DNA of 21,833 nucleotides from CAZOSF01 sp964582415. GTDB taxonomy: Bacteria; Bacteroidota; Bacteroidia; Flavobacteriales; Flavobacteriaceae. The position numbers and the translations under genes were made by a program. Positions 14,994 to 21,833 of this stretch are shown here, piece by piece. Below the pieces are notes generated by a model that saw only the letters and a list, made by a program, of their open reading frames with translations, had not been told where the DNA came from and did no database searches. The stretch spans positions 1-21,833 of the forward strand of contig CAZOSF010000045.1 in assembly GCA_964582415.1 (NCBI GenBank). Reading direction: 5' to 3'. The stretch's first letter is position 1, and each line of letters starts with the position of its first letter.

Positions 14994-16064
14994 ATGAAAA
15001 AAATATTGGTCATTCAACAAAAGATGATAGGCGATGTCTTGGTGTCGTCTATTCTTTGTGAATGGCTGAAAAAAAACATCCCAGAATCGGAAGTCCATTA
15101 CTGTATTTATGAATATACCTTGCCCGTGGTGGAGCATAATCCGTTCATAGACGAGATACTCCTCTTTAAGGAGGAATTTCGAAAAGATCGGAAAGCATTT
15201 TGGCAATTCTTAATGACCATAAAACATCAAAAATACGATTTGGTGGTGGATGCCTACGGCAAACTGGAAAGCGGAATCATCAGTTGGTTCAGTCGGGCGC
15301 CAGAAAGAATTTCGTACGCAAAAGACTATCCGAAATTCGTGTACACAAAAACCATTGAGCGAAGCTCTACGGTATATACCAATGCGGGAAATGCGATCGA
15401 AGATCGATTGCGGCTGTTGGTTCCTGAGGATGAAATTGAAAACAACATTCTCCAACCCAAAATTTATCTTACCGAAGAGGAAAGAGAACAAGCCCATTCA
15501 ATTTTAAAACACGGTGGAATCGATTTCAATCGCCCCATCGTTATGATCGGTTTGTTGGGTAGTGCGGAAGATAAATCTTTGCCGGACAACTACATGGCAA
15601 CTTTAATTGAGGAAGTCATAGAAAAAACCAACGGACAACTTATTTACAATTACACTCCTTCCCAAAAAGAGGAGGCACAGAAGATTTTCGACCGATTGAG
15701 CGATACCGGGAAATCACATTCGTTTTTTAATATATATGGCGCAAGTTTGAGAGCGTTTATGGCACTGTTGTCCAAATGCACATTTCTCATTGGAAACGAA
15801 GGAGGTGCCGTGAATATGGCAAAGGCTTTGAATATTCCCACCTTCACCTTGTTTTCTCCTTGGATCCATAAAAAAGCCTGGAACTCATTCGAGGATGGAC
15901 AAAAGAATGTTTCCGTACATCTCTCTGATTTCGAGCCAGAAGTTTATGAGAACCACTCCATGAAAGACATCAAGAAAGAGTTTGGAGAATGGTACCGACA
16001 TTTTAAACCTGATTATTGGCTTCCTGCACTCAATGCTTTTATCAAAGCGCAACTAAAAAACTAG
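14994..16064 (+). CDS. Family 9 glycosyltransferase (heptosyltransferase-like)
   Basis: A 356-residue GT-B fold enzyme of family GT9, which includes the heptosyltransferases that add heptose to lipopolysaccharide core. The N-terminal signature ILVIQQKMIGDVLVSS (4-19) matches the family's start, with the Gly-Asp pair that in heptosyltransferases contains the catalytic Asp. The C-terminal half has VMIGLLGSAEDKSLP, and the nucleotide-sugar site segment FLIGNEGGAVNMAKALNIPTFTLFSPW corresponds to the family's D/N-x-G-x-x-H-x-A-x-A-L-x-x-P motif, here with Ala in place of the usual His. I start at the ATG opening MKKILVI; a TTG 20 codons upstream adds non-family residues. It overlaps the convergent downstream gene by 4 bases (CTAG). 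Confidence 0.92.
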   Translation: MKKILVIQQKMIGDVLVSSILCEWLKKNIPESEVHYCIYEYTLPVVEHNPFIDEILLFKEEFRKDRKAFWQFLMTIKHQKYDLVVDAYGKLESGIISWFSRAPERISYAKDYPKFVYTKTIERSSTVYTNAGNAIEDRLRLLVPEDEIENNILQPKIYLTEEEREQAHSILKHGGIDFNRPIVMIGLLGSAEDKSLPDNYMATLIEEVIEKTNGQLIYNYTPSQKEEAQKIFDRLSDTGKSHSFFNIYGASLRAFMALLSKCTFLIGNEGGAVNMAKALNIPTFTLFSPWIHKKAWNSFEDGQKNVSVHLSDFEPEVYENHSMKDIKKEFGEWYRHFKPDYWLPALNAFIKAQLKN

Positions 16065-16626
16065 TAGTACTTCTTCAAAGAAAAATACGCTTCCAAGGCT
16101 TGCCATTGCTTTTTATTTTTGTCACCTCCGATGTTCTCTTTTTTCAAGGATACCTTTTGGGTACGGGCAATGGGGATCGGCTCTGGTACTGGTCTTCGAG
16201 ATAATCTAACAGGGGTCCCTTGAAGCAATTCCATTGCCTTAAACCATAAATCGTCGGCTTTTGGGGCCAATTCCAAAAACAGATCTACCTTATCGTAGCG
16301 TTCGTCCAAAGCATAGGGAGGGTATAATACCCCTTTGCCCCCAATGGCCAATAGCATTGCACTGTTCTCATCTCTCGAAGGATTGTAGCGCCAATCGGTG
16401 TAGCTCATCAGATTATCATTCCCATCATACGTTATGGTTCGCACGTGATTTGCCAAGACAACTCCAGGGCGCTCCAAATGCTCCCGATACAAGGATTCCA
16501 ACCAAGTGGGATGATAGATAAAATCGTCATCACAGGTTACAATGGGTAATTCGGGAAACAAGGGAATGGTATGAATGAGTTTTTTATGGGAGCAGGTTAA
16601 TGGTGTAAAGCGAATTTCAAAAAATG
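16061..16626 (-). CDS. GT2-like glycosyltransferase, C-terminal part (5' end lost in gap)
   Basis: The visible 188 codons look like a GT-A type glycosyltransferase. Near the gap the frame reads FEIRFTPLTCSHKKLIHTIPLFPELPIVTCDDDFIYHPTWLESLY, in which C-D-D-D is the D-x-D nucleotide-sugar and metal motif and KK(L/I) precedes it, as in a group of short LPS/capsule glycosyltransferases. The later KADDLWFKAMELLQGTPVRLSRR is typical of the same group. The frame runs open into the gap, so the start is missing; I estimate 70-80 N-terminal residues lost from the size of related proteins I recall. It is on the same strand as, and follows, the Kdo-type kinase fragment, so the two are probably an operon. 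The stop overlaps the convergent GT9 stop. Confidence 0.8.
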
Positions 16627-16726
16627 NNNNNNNNNNNNNNNNNNNNNNNNNNNNNNNNNNNNNNNNNNNNNNNNNNNNNNNNNNNNNNNNNNNNNNNNNN
16701 NNNNNNNNNNNNNNNNNNNNNNNNNN
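16627..16726. other. Assembly gap (100 N)
   Basis: Exactly 100 N, a placeholder of unknown true length. It removes the end of the kinase gene and the start of the next glycosyltransferase, both on the - strand. Confidence 0.99.
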
Positions 16727-17328
16727 ATGCGTTCTTCATAGGTTAAATCCCGAAATTCCATACGATTCAAATCCACCAAATAAAAAGACACCTTCTCACC
16801 CTGTAACTGAATCAAGGTATTTCCTGGTGAGTGATCTTTAAATAACACCCGGTTTTCATGCAAACGATGCGTAAAATGGGTAAACTTTCGAATAATCTCT
16901 TCCCTTCGCTCGATATTCGGATTGTGAATGAGACTTCGGAAGGTAAAATCTACTTCCAATTGCTCGCTCAGATAATAACTTCGATGAAAAAATGGACCCT
17001 GATAGGTTTCAATATATCCAATGGGATCTGGAGTACCGATCTGCATCTTCAACAAAGTGGAAGCATTGGTAAAAGAACGTTCTGCTTTGGATTTACGGAA
17101 GTAACGATACACCAATTTATTGATCAGGTTGGGCACTTTAAAGGATTTGACATTAAGTCGAAAACTTCCCATATCAAAAGCCTTGATGACATTTCTATCA
17201 CCATCGCCAACATTGACCCCCTCCTCCGTATCGAAATTATGAACGACAGCAAGTAGGGACTCCTTCTGGTCTAGGTATTTTTCCGCAATAACAATCGTAT
17301 CCAAATCGAAGCGCTTATCTGGATTCAA
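16727..17328 (-). CDS. Kdo/WaaP-family lipopolysaccharide kinase, N-terminal part (3' end lost in gap)
   Basis: About 200 codons of a protein kinase-fold enzyme of the lipopolysaccharide kinase (Kdo/WaaP) family, which phosphorylates sugars of the LPS inner core. Visible signatures are GDRNVIKAFDMGSFRLNVKSFK (nucleotide-binding lobe with the conserved Lys), YRYFRKSKAERSF, and the catalytic loop FKDHSPGNTLIQ with Asp and Asn, followed by FYLVDLNRMEF, where Asp is the metal ligand of the DFG position. The 3' end is in the gap; perhaps 50-60 residues are missing. No ATG lies at a sensible position: the frame extends upstream as far as 17568 but overlaps the divergent GT2 gene. I chose the TTG at 17328; a second TTG at 17304 is equally plausible, since a TAATTTTG covers 17333-17326. 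Confidence 0.85.
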
Positions 17329-17333
17329 AATTA
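17326..17333 (-). promoter_or_regulatory. Candidate -7 element (TAATTTTG) for the kinase gene
   Basis: An exact TAnnTTTG on the - strand. If it is a promoter, transcription starts inside the longer kinase reading frame and translation would begin at the TTG at 17304. No -33 element is seen. Confidence 0.3.
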
Positions 17334-17353
17334 GGGATAATTTTCCGATGAAA

Positions 17354-17379
17354 GACAGGTGCCCTGTCTCCCCTGTCTC
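17354..17379. repeat. 9-bp tandem repeat with inverted half-site in divergent intergenic region
   Basis: CCCTGTCTC occurs twice head to tail (17362-17370, 17371-17379), and the inverse GACAGG lies at 17354-17359, forming GACAGG-TGC-CCTGTC. It sits between the divergent kinase and GT2 starts, as an operator might. If the GT2 frame truly began at 17348 the repeat would be coding instead. Confidence 0.6.
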
Positions 17380-17394
17380 ATATGCTAAAATTAG

Positions 17395-17402
17395 TATCTT
17401 TA
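17395..17402 (+). promoter_or_regulatory. Candidate -7 element (TATCTTTA) for the WaaE-like GT2 gene
   Basis: One base off TAnnTTTG and 17 bases before the TTG at 17420. It supports a start downstream of the in-frame ATG at 17348. Confidence 0.3.
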
Positions 17403-17419
17403 CCCACAAATCGGATTGG

Positions 17420-18181
17420 TTGAACCCACTACCCAAAATAACGGCGCTCGCCATTACTTTAAATGAAGCCGAGAATATTGTGACTTTCTTGGAAAGCTTG
17501 GACTTTGCCGATGAAATTATTGTGGTGGATTCCTTCAGTACAGACGCTACGGTGGCCTTGGCTTCCAAGTTCGAAAAGGTGACAGTATATCAAAGAGCTT
17601 TTGACGATTTCAGCACTCAAAAAAATTATGCCATTTCCAAGGCTTCAAACGATTGGATCGTTTTCTTTGATCCGGATGAAGAAATTACACCAGAATTAAG
17701 GGAAGAATTATTGGAAGTCCTTCAGAATCCAAAAGCAAATGCCTACTATATTCGAAGGCAATTGTATTTCATGGGAAAAAAAATCCAGTATTCGGGCTTC
17801 CAGACCGATTGGGTGATTCGACTTTTCCACAAAAATTTCTGTCGGTACAATGGTAATTTGGTACATGAAACGATTGAAGTGGAAGGTACTACGGCAAAAT
17901 TGAAAACGAGATTTCCCCATCATACGTACAAAAGTTATGACGATTATGTGGGAAAGCTAAACCATTACAGCAAACTACAGGCGCAGATGCTCTTCGAAAA
18001 AAAGAAAAAAGCAGGATGGTATCATTTCGTATTTCGACCCGCCTATCGTTTTTGGCACCAATATTTATTGCGTTTGGGTATTTTGGATGGAAAGGAAGGC
18101 TATATTCTGGCAACCATAAATGCTCACTCTGTATTTAGACGCTACGTTTACCTTCGACTGCTGCATCGAAATTTAAAATAG
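17420..18181 (+). CDS. WaaE/KdtX-like family 2 glycosyltransferase
   Basis: A 253-residue GT2 enzyme resembling WaaE/KdtX, which add glucose to the first heptose or Kdo region of LPS core. Counting from the TTG at 17420, the sequence shows ITALAITLNEAENI (7-20), DEIIVVDSFSTD (31-42), the DPDE metal site at 84-87 and a C-terminal HHTYKSYDDYVGKLNHYSKLQA region followed by FRPAYRFWHQYLLRLGILDGKEGY, all characteristic of this subgroup. The only in-frame ATG near the start is at 17348, which adds 24 unusual residues encoded across the intergenic repeat; I prefer the TTG because family proteins start just before the ITALAIT strand and a -7-like element precedes it. It is followed after 2 bases by the CDP-glycerol-type gene, so they form an operon. 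Confidence 0.88.
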   Translation: MNPLPKITALAITLNEAENIVTFLESLDFADEIIVVDSFSTDATVALASKFEKVTVYQRAFDDFSTQKNYAISKASNDWIVFFDPDEEITPELREELLEVLQNPKANAYYIRRQLYFMGKKIQYSGFQTDWVIRLFHKNFCRYNGNLVHETIEVEGTTAKLKTRFPHHTYKSYDDYVGKLNHYSKLQAQMLFEKKKKAGWYHFVFRPAYRFWHQYLLRLGILDGKEGYILATINAHSVFRRYVYLRLLHRNLK

Positions 18182-18183
18182 GA

Positions 18184-19317
18184 ATGGCAAAAAAACGCAT
18201 TGGTTTTCTTTTTCTGGATGAACTGCATCATGTCAATCACTTCATCAGTGTGGCGGTGGAATTATCCAAAACCTGCGACGTTTCCATTCTCACCTTTCCG
18301 GGGGAACATGCCTATTTACGAAGTACTTTAAAACGGCTCAATGGAGATGCAGTGAAGATTGTAGAGCGGCGCACCTTGCTGTTCCGTCAATTCACCGATA
18401 CATTAAAAAAACGAAAACTGCCTAGAAAAGGATTCTGGTTAAAGCGCAATAACAACTACTTGCTCTCTCACTTCGATGCCTTGGTACTCACCGATTATTT
18501 CCAAAAGGAACTCTTGAAAGCGCGTGGCAATCGGAGTCATCCCAAGTTATTGAAATTCCCCCATGGAGCACCCGGCAGATCGTATAGTTACAACAGCGAC
18601 CAATTATCTTTCGACTTTCAGCTTTTATACGGCGACTTCCATTACCAACAATTCAAAGAAAAAGGATTACTGGGTCCTCATCCTGTGATTATCGGTTATC
18701 CGAAATTGGATGCTGTCGCCTCCTTGCCTATTCAAAAGTTTTTCGACAATGATAGGCCCACTGTCCTCTACAACCCCCATTTCTCTCCCCCTACCTCCTC
18801 CTGGCATGGAATGGGATTAGAGATTTTAGAATATTTCTATAGCCAAAACAAATTCAACTTGATTTTTGCCCCTCACATCAATTTGTTTCAGCACAAGGGA
18901 GGGGAATCAGGTGCTTCTCTCCCTGCGAAATATTTTGAAGCAAAACATTTTTATATTGACTTGGGGAGTGAGGAGAGCGTAAATATGACCTATACCCGAA
19001 GTGCTGACATCTTCCTCGGGGAAGTTTCTAGTCAAGTATTCGAATTTACCTTAAATCCGCGCCCCTGTGTTTTTATCAATCAGGACAAAATCGAATATGA
19101 AAACGACGACAATTTTCGGTTTTGGAAATGTGGTTCGGTGATAGAAAATATACAGGAATTGGACACTGCCCTTTCTGCTGCTTTTAATGATTTTGAAAAA
19201 TACCATCCGGTTCAAGAACGAATGAATCGGGAGAATTTTTATACGGAAGTAGGAACTACAGCCTCAGAAAGAGCCGCCAAAGCTGTCATCGATTTTCTAA
19301 ACCAGTCTGTTCATTAA
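18184..19317 (+). CDS. CDP-glycerol glycerophosphotransferase-like family protein
   Basis: A 377-residue cytoplasmic GT-B-like protein resembling the CDP-glycerol:poly(glycerophosphate) glycerophosphotransferase family (TagB/TagF type), best known from teichoic acid synthesis but also present in Gram-negative surface glycan loci. Visible features are FPHGAPGRSYSYN (His127, matching the catalytic H-G region), VIIGYPKLDA, TVLYNPHFSPPTSSWHGMG (matching Y-A-P-T/H-x-R segments), APHINLF, and GEVSSQVFEFTLNPRPCVFIN, which aligns with the family's D-Y-S-S-x-x-F-D/E ligand motif with Glu-Val in place of Asp-Tyr. It may transfer glycerol phosphate or a different CDP- or nucleotide-activated group; the substrate is not decidable here. 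Convergent overlap of 4 bases (TTAA) with the next gene. Confidence 0.82.
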   Translation: MAKKRIGFLFLDELHHVNHFISVAVELSKTCDVSILTFPGEHAYLRSTLKRLNGDAVKIVERRTLLFRQFTDTLKKRKLPRKGFWLKRNNNYLLSHFDALVLTDYFQKELLKARGNRSHPKLLKFPHGAPGRSYSYNSDQLSFDFQLLYGDFHYQQFKEKGLLGPHPVIIGYPKLDAVASLPIQKFFDNDRPTVLYNPHFSPPTSSWHGMGLEILEYFYSQNKFNLIFAPHINLFQHKGGESGASLPAKYFEAKHFYIDLGSEESVNMTYTRSADIFLGEVSSQVFEFTLNPRPCVFINQDKIEYENDDNFRFWKCGSVIENIQELDTALSAAFNDFEKYHPVQERMNRENFYTEVGTTASERAAKAVIDFLNQSVH

Positions 19318-20099
19318 AGGTATTGATCGATTCCCTTTTCGCACCAAGTACGTTTTAATTGAATGCTTTCCTGCTGGATCGCATCATTAACGTTGAAGTT
19401 CCTCTTGGAAGCAGAGGTATGCCAGATATGATAAATAATACCCCCATACCGGATGCGTTTGCCAAGGACACCTTTATTCAATATACGAACGACCAATTCA
19501 GAATCCTCCCTACCCCATCCTGTCATGTCTTCGTTATACCCATTCACCGCAAGGAAATCGGAACGCCAGAAGGAAAGATTACAACCCCGAAGTTTGGAAG
19601 AGAGTTCGTTCTTCGGTTTGTAACGTCCCATGAGTAATGGGAGATGCAAATTGCGGGTTCTATTTTTTATCCCTTTTGAAAGGAAGCCAAATCGGACCTG
19701 TTTTTTTTCAAAAAGTTCCGAAACAAAATCTTCGAGAATATTCACGCGACTTCCAAAGAGATATGTATCCTTTTCTGCAGATTTTTTATGGTCTTTGATA
19801 AAATCCTTGTGAAGAATGCAATCACCATCAGTTTGAATGATGTATTCACATTGGGTTTGGGCAATCGCTTTGTTGAGTATCACCGTTCTTCGAAAGCCCT
19901 CATCTTCATGCCAAACATGCTTTATCGGTACGGGGAAAGATGACTTGTAAGTATCTATAAGCGCTGTAGTATTAGGCTTTGAGCCATCATCGGCAATGAG
20001 TACTTCATCGGGCATCTGAGTCTGTAATTTTAGACTCTCCAATACCAATTCCAATGCCTCTGGCCAATTGTAAGTAGATACCAAGAAAGCGGTACGCAT
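19314..20099 (-). CDS. Family 2 glycosyltransferase, paralogue of the 14057-14893 enzyme
   Basis: A 261-residue GT-A enzyme with TAFLVSTYN (3-11), LIADDGS (34-40), HVWHEDEGFRRTVILNKAI (61-79) and the DGD motif at 91-93. The C-terminal part has LRGCNLSFWRSDFLAVNGYNEDMTGWGREDSELVVRI, the classical galactosyltransferase-type C-terminal domain with the G-x-E-D base motif intact. It shares the H-V-W-x-E-D-E-G-F-x-(K/R)-x-x-I-L-N-K-A-I block and the K-D-F segment with the other GT2 enzyme of this locus, so the two are related by duplication and flank the cluster. Sugar and acceptor are unknown. The ATG start is followed on the far side by a TATCTTTG; the stop overlaps the convergent glycerophosphotransferase-like gene. 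Confidence 0.93.
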   Translation of the reverse strand: MRTAFLVSTYNWPEALELVLESLKLQTQMPDEVLIADDGSKPNTTALIDTYKSSFPVPIKHVWHEDEGFRRTVILNKAIAQTQCEYIIQTDGDCILHKDFIKDHKKSAEKDTYLFGSRVNILEDFVSELFEKKQVRFGFLSKGIKNRTRNLHLPLLMGRYKPKNELSSKLRGCNLSFWRSDFLAVNGYNEDMTGWGREDSELVVRILNKGVLGKRIRYGGIIYHIWHTSASKRNFNVNDAIQQESIQLKRTWCEKGIDQYL

Positions 20100-20115
20100 G
20101 TTCTCGAATTTTCAA

Positions 20116-20123
20116 CAAAGATA
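20116..20123 (-). promoter_or_regulatory. Candidate -7 element (TATCTTTG) for the GT2 gene
   Basis: An exact TAnnTTTG on the - strand, ending 16 bases before the ATG at 20099, in the 102-base divergent region shared with the Sua5-type gene. No -33 TTTG at the usual spacing. Confidence 0.4.
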
Positions 20124-20163
20124 ATTCAATCTTTTTGGGAGTTAAATTGACGAAAGCAATTCT

Positions 20164-20171
20164 TATTTTTG
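20164..20171 (+). promoter_or_regulatory. Candidate -7 element (TATTTTTG) for the Sua5-type gene
   Basis: An exact TAnnTTTG, 30 bases before the ATG at 20202. A TTTG at 20134-20137 is 26 bases upstream and a TTG at 20147 only 14, both outside the usual spacing. Confidence 0.4.
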
Positions 20172-20201
20172 AATATCCTATCAAAAACAAATTGAGCGGT
20201 T

Positions 20202-20762
20202 ATGAATGAAGAACTAAATAAATGTTTTGAAGTAATAAAATCCGGAGGCTTGATTTGTTATCCCACCGATACCGTTTGGGGCATTGGATGCGATGCCACC
20301 AATGCTGAGGCAGTATCTAAAATTTACCAGTTGAAGCAACGGGAGGAGAACAAGGCGATGATCTGTTTGGTTTCGGATATGAAAATGTTGAATCAGTATG
20401 TGGAATCGGTTCCTGAGGCAGCTTACGACATTATGAAATATGCTTCCCGTCCAACCACAATTATTTACGACAATCCCATACGCGTGGCGGAAAATTTGGT
20501 AGCAGATGACAATACGCTGGCGATTCGTGTCACAAGGGACGAATTTTGTAAAAGGTTAATCCAAAAACTGCGTAGACCCTTGGTTTCCACTTCTGCCAAT
20601 TTTAGTGGGGATCGGAGCCCGAAAGAATACAAAGAAATCAATCCTTCCATTTTGGAGGGCGTCGACTATGTCGTAAATTTGCACCGCGCTAAAAAAAGCA
20701 GCCAACAATCCACCATCATTCAATTAAAAAATGATGGGACGGTGAAGGTTATCAGATCATAA
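20202..20762 (+). CDS. L-threonylcarbamoyladenylate synthase (Sua5/YciO/YrdC family)
   Basis: A 186-residue single-domain protein of the Sua5/YrdC family that makes threonylcarbamoyl-AMP from threonine, bicarbonate and ATP for the t6A37 modification of ANN-decoding tRNAs. Features are GGLICYPTDTVWGIGCDATN (15-34), the K45-x-R47 pair with Lys51 (KQREENK), and STSAN at 129-133. The segment SRPTTIIYDNP (82-92) replaces the usual P-G-P-x-T motif, a variant I associate with Bacteroidota members. It lacks the extra C-terminal Sua5 domain, so it is of the TsaC/YrdC length; a YciO-type homologue without t6A activity cannot be excluded. The CCA nucleotidyltransferase gene starts one base after its stop, making an operon of two tRNA-maturation genes. 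Confidence 0.92.
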   Translation: MNEELNKCFEVIKSGGLICYPTDTVWGIGCDATNAEAVSKIYQLKQREENKAMICLVSDMKMLNQYVESVPEAAYDIMKYASRPTTIIYDNPIRVAENLVADDNTLAIRVTRDEFCKRLIQKLRRPLVSTSANFSGDRSPKEYKEINPSILEGVDYVVNLHRAKKSSQQSTIIQLKNDGTVKVIRS

Positions 20763-20763
20763 T

Positions 20764-21833
20764 ATGCACGGAAACCCATCCTTTCAGAATGCACTCGCAG
20801 ATCCCATTTTCCGGGTCGTATCCAAAGCGGCCACGGAACTTGACCTAGAGACCTATGTCATAGGAGGATATGTGCGCGACTATCTTTTGAAAAGAGGAAC
20901 TCCTAAGGATATTGATTTTGTAGCCGTAGGAAGTGGTATTGACTTGGCAAAGAAGGTGTCTGCGATGCTCCCCGGGAATCCAAAGGTGAGTGTTTTCAAA
21001 AATTATGGAACGGCCATGCTGAAAAGCAGGTCTTTGGAATTGGAATTTGTTGGAGCACGTAAAGAATCCTACGAAGAGAACAGTAGAAATCCAGCCGTAG
21101 AAAATGGCACTTTGGAGGATGATCAGAATCGAAGGGATTTTACCATCAATGCCCTTGCCCTGAGTTTGAATGAAGCCGACTTCGGACAGTTATTGGACCC
21201 TTTTAATGGATTAAAGGACCTTGAAAACAAATTGATTCGAACACCCCTTGATCCAGACATTACGTATAGCGATGACCCTTTGCGGATGTTACGGGCGATC
21301 CGTTTTGCCACACAATTGAATTTCACAATTGAAATGGAATCCTTAAACGCCATTACTCGAAATGCCGAGCGTTTAAAAATAATATCCATGGAACGGGTGG
21401 TGGAGGAAATCAATAAAATATTGATGGCAGATCAGCCTTCAAAAGGATTTGCCCTTTTGCACAAGACCAAGCTCTTGCCTCTTATATTTCCAGAGTTAGT
21501 GGCACTACAGGGAATCGAAGAAGTAGAAGGACAGCTCCACAAGGATAATTTTTGGCATACCCTTGAGGTAGTAGACAATATTGCCCAGACCACCGATAAT
21601 TTATGGTTGCGTTGGGCAGCCTTGTTACATGACATTGGAAAGGCGCCAACGAAACGCTTCGACAAGAAAATTGGTTGGACCTTCCACGGTCATGAATATG
21701 TTGGGTCTAAAATGGTGAAAAAGTTGTTCCAACGACTTCGATTACCACTGAACGAAAAAATGAAATTCGTTCAGAAAATGGTGATGATGAGTTCAAGACC
21801 CATTGTGTTGGCTTCCGAAGTCACCGATAGCGC
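20764..21833 (+). CDS. CCA tRNA nucleotidyltransferase / poly(A) polymerase family, with HD domain (runs off window end)
   Basis: The first 356 codons of a class II tRNA nucleotidyltransferase, which adds or repairs the 3' CCA of tRNAs without a template. Translating from the ATG, the head domain has YVIGGYVRDYLL (31-42, the G-G-x-V-R-D motif), the catalytic D49-x-D51 (KDIDF), and RRDFTINALAL from R123, then DPLRMLRAIRFATQL, the nucleotide-binding Arg helix. After a helical body a C-terminal HD domain begins (FWHTLEVVDN, LLHDIGK with H289-D290, FHGHEYVG). Known homologues with an HD domain are around 470 residues, so roughly the last quarter lies beyond the window. Poly(A) polymerase is the main alternative, but poly(A) polymerases of this family usually lack this HD arrangement. 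Confidence 0.93.
   Translation, partial: MHGNPSFQNALADPIFRVVSKAATELDLETYVIGGYVRDYLLKRGTPKDIDFVAVGSGIDLAKKVSAMLPGNPKVSVFKNYGTAMLKSRSLELEFVGARKESYEENSRNPAVENGTLEDDQNRRDFTINALALSLNEADFGQLLDPFNGLKDLENKLIRTPLDPDITYSDDPLRMLRAIRFATQLNFTIEMESLNAITRNAERLKIISMERVVEEINKILMADQPSKGFALLHKTKLLPLIFPELVALQGIEEVEGQLHKDNFWHTLEVVDNIAQTTDNLWLRWAALLHDIGKAPTKRFDKKIGWTFHGHEYVGSKMVKKLFQRLRLPLNEKMKFVQKMVMMSSRPIVLASEVTDS

Noticed and set aside
17329..17568. 80-codon upstream extension of the kinase frame
   Set aside because: It lies antisense to the well-supported GT2 gene and encodes residues unlike the family N-terminus.
14057..20099. Recent horizontal island or mobile element carrying the glycan genes
   Set aside because: No integrase, transposase, terminal repeats or tRNA target is seen, and by eye base composition and codon use resemble the neighbouring housekeeping genes; a composition calculation was not possible.
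1..21833. CRISPR array, toxin-antitoxin or phage defence system
   Set aside because: No regularly spaced repeats, and no small paired genes, nucleases or reverse transcriptases were found on either strand.

Overview
The window is chromosomal DNA from a member of the Bacteroidota, most likely the family Flavobacteriaceae. The evidence is a run of genes typical of that group (an OstA-like protein, two DUF368 proteins side by side, a DUF349 protein, a DUF5606 protein), a Fur protein of the flavobacterial form, and several promoter -7 elements of the form TAnnTTTG, the Bacteroidota sigma factor signature. Almost all of it is protein-coding. I see no rRNA, tRNA, CRISPR array, insertion sequence or prophage. 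Two runs of exactly 100 N (8988-9087 and 16627-16726) are assembly gaps; each interrupts two genes and is probably shorter on paper than in the genome.

Region 1 (1-10802, all on the + strand) is a long co-directional block: the end of a RelA/SpoT (p)ppGpp enzyme, a Fur-family regulator, purA, an OstA-like envelope protein, a class III aminotransferase, a TPR protein, two DUF368 membrane proteins (a family recently shown to recycle undecaprenyl phosphate), aroE (cut by the first gap) and a DUF349 protein whose N-terminus also lies in the gap. It ends in a bidirectional hairpin terminator.

Region 2 (10821-13145, - strand) is housekeeping: mazG, a DUF5606 gene with its own terminator and a textbook promoter, then ruvX and def overlapping by ATGA. 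dapD (+) is divergent from ruvX.

Region 3 (14057-20099) is a surface-glycan locus, probably for lipopolysaccharide or lipooligosaccharide core. It contains two related GT2 glycosyltransferases at its ends, a GT9 heptosyltransferase-like enzyme, a partial GT2-like enzyme, a partial Kdo/WaaP-type kinase, a WaaE/KdtX-like GT2 enzyme and a CDP-glycerol glycerophosphotransferase-like protein. The genes alternate in strand, and every convergent pair meets stop codon to stop codon, overlapping or abutting. Region 4 (20202-21833, +) holds a Sua5/YrdC-type threonylcarbamoyl-AMP synthase and a CCA tRNA nucleotidyltransferase that runs off the end; both act in tRNA maturation.

The observations most worth following up are the tandem, diverged DUF368 pair beside envelope genes, the mixed glycan locus with a CDP-glycerol-type transferase in a Gram-negative setting, a 9-bp tandem repeat with an inverted half-site in the divergent promoter region inside that locus, and the very short or absent leaders implied by the position of the TAnnTTTG elements.
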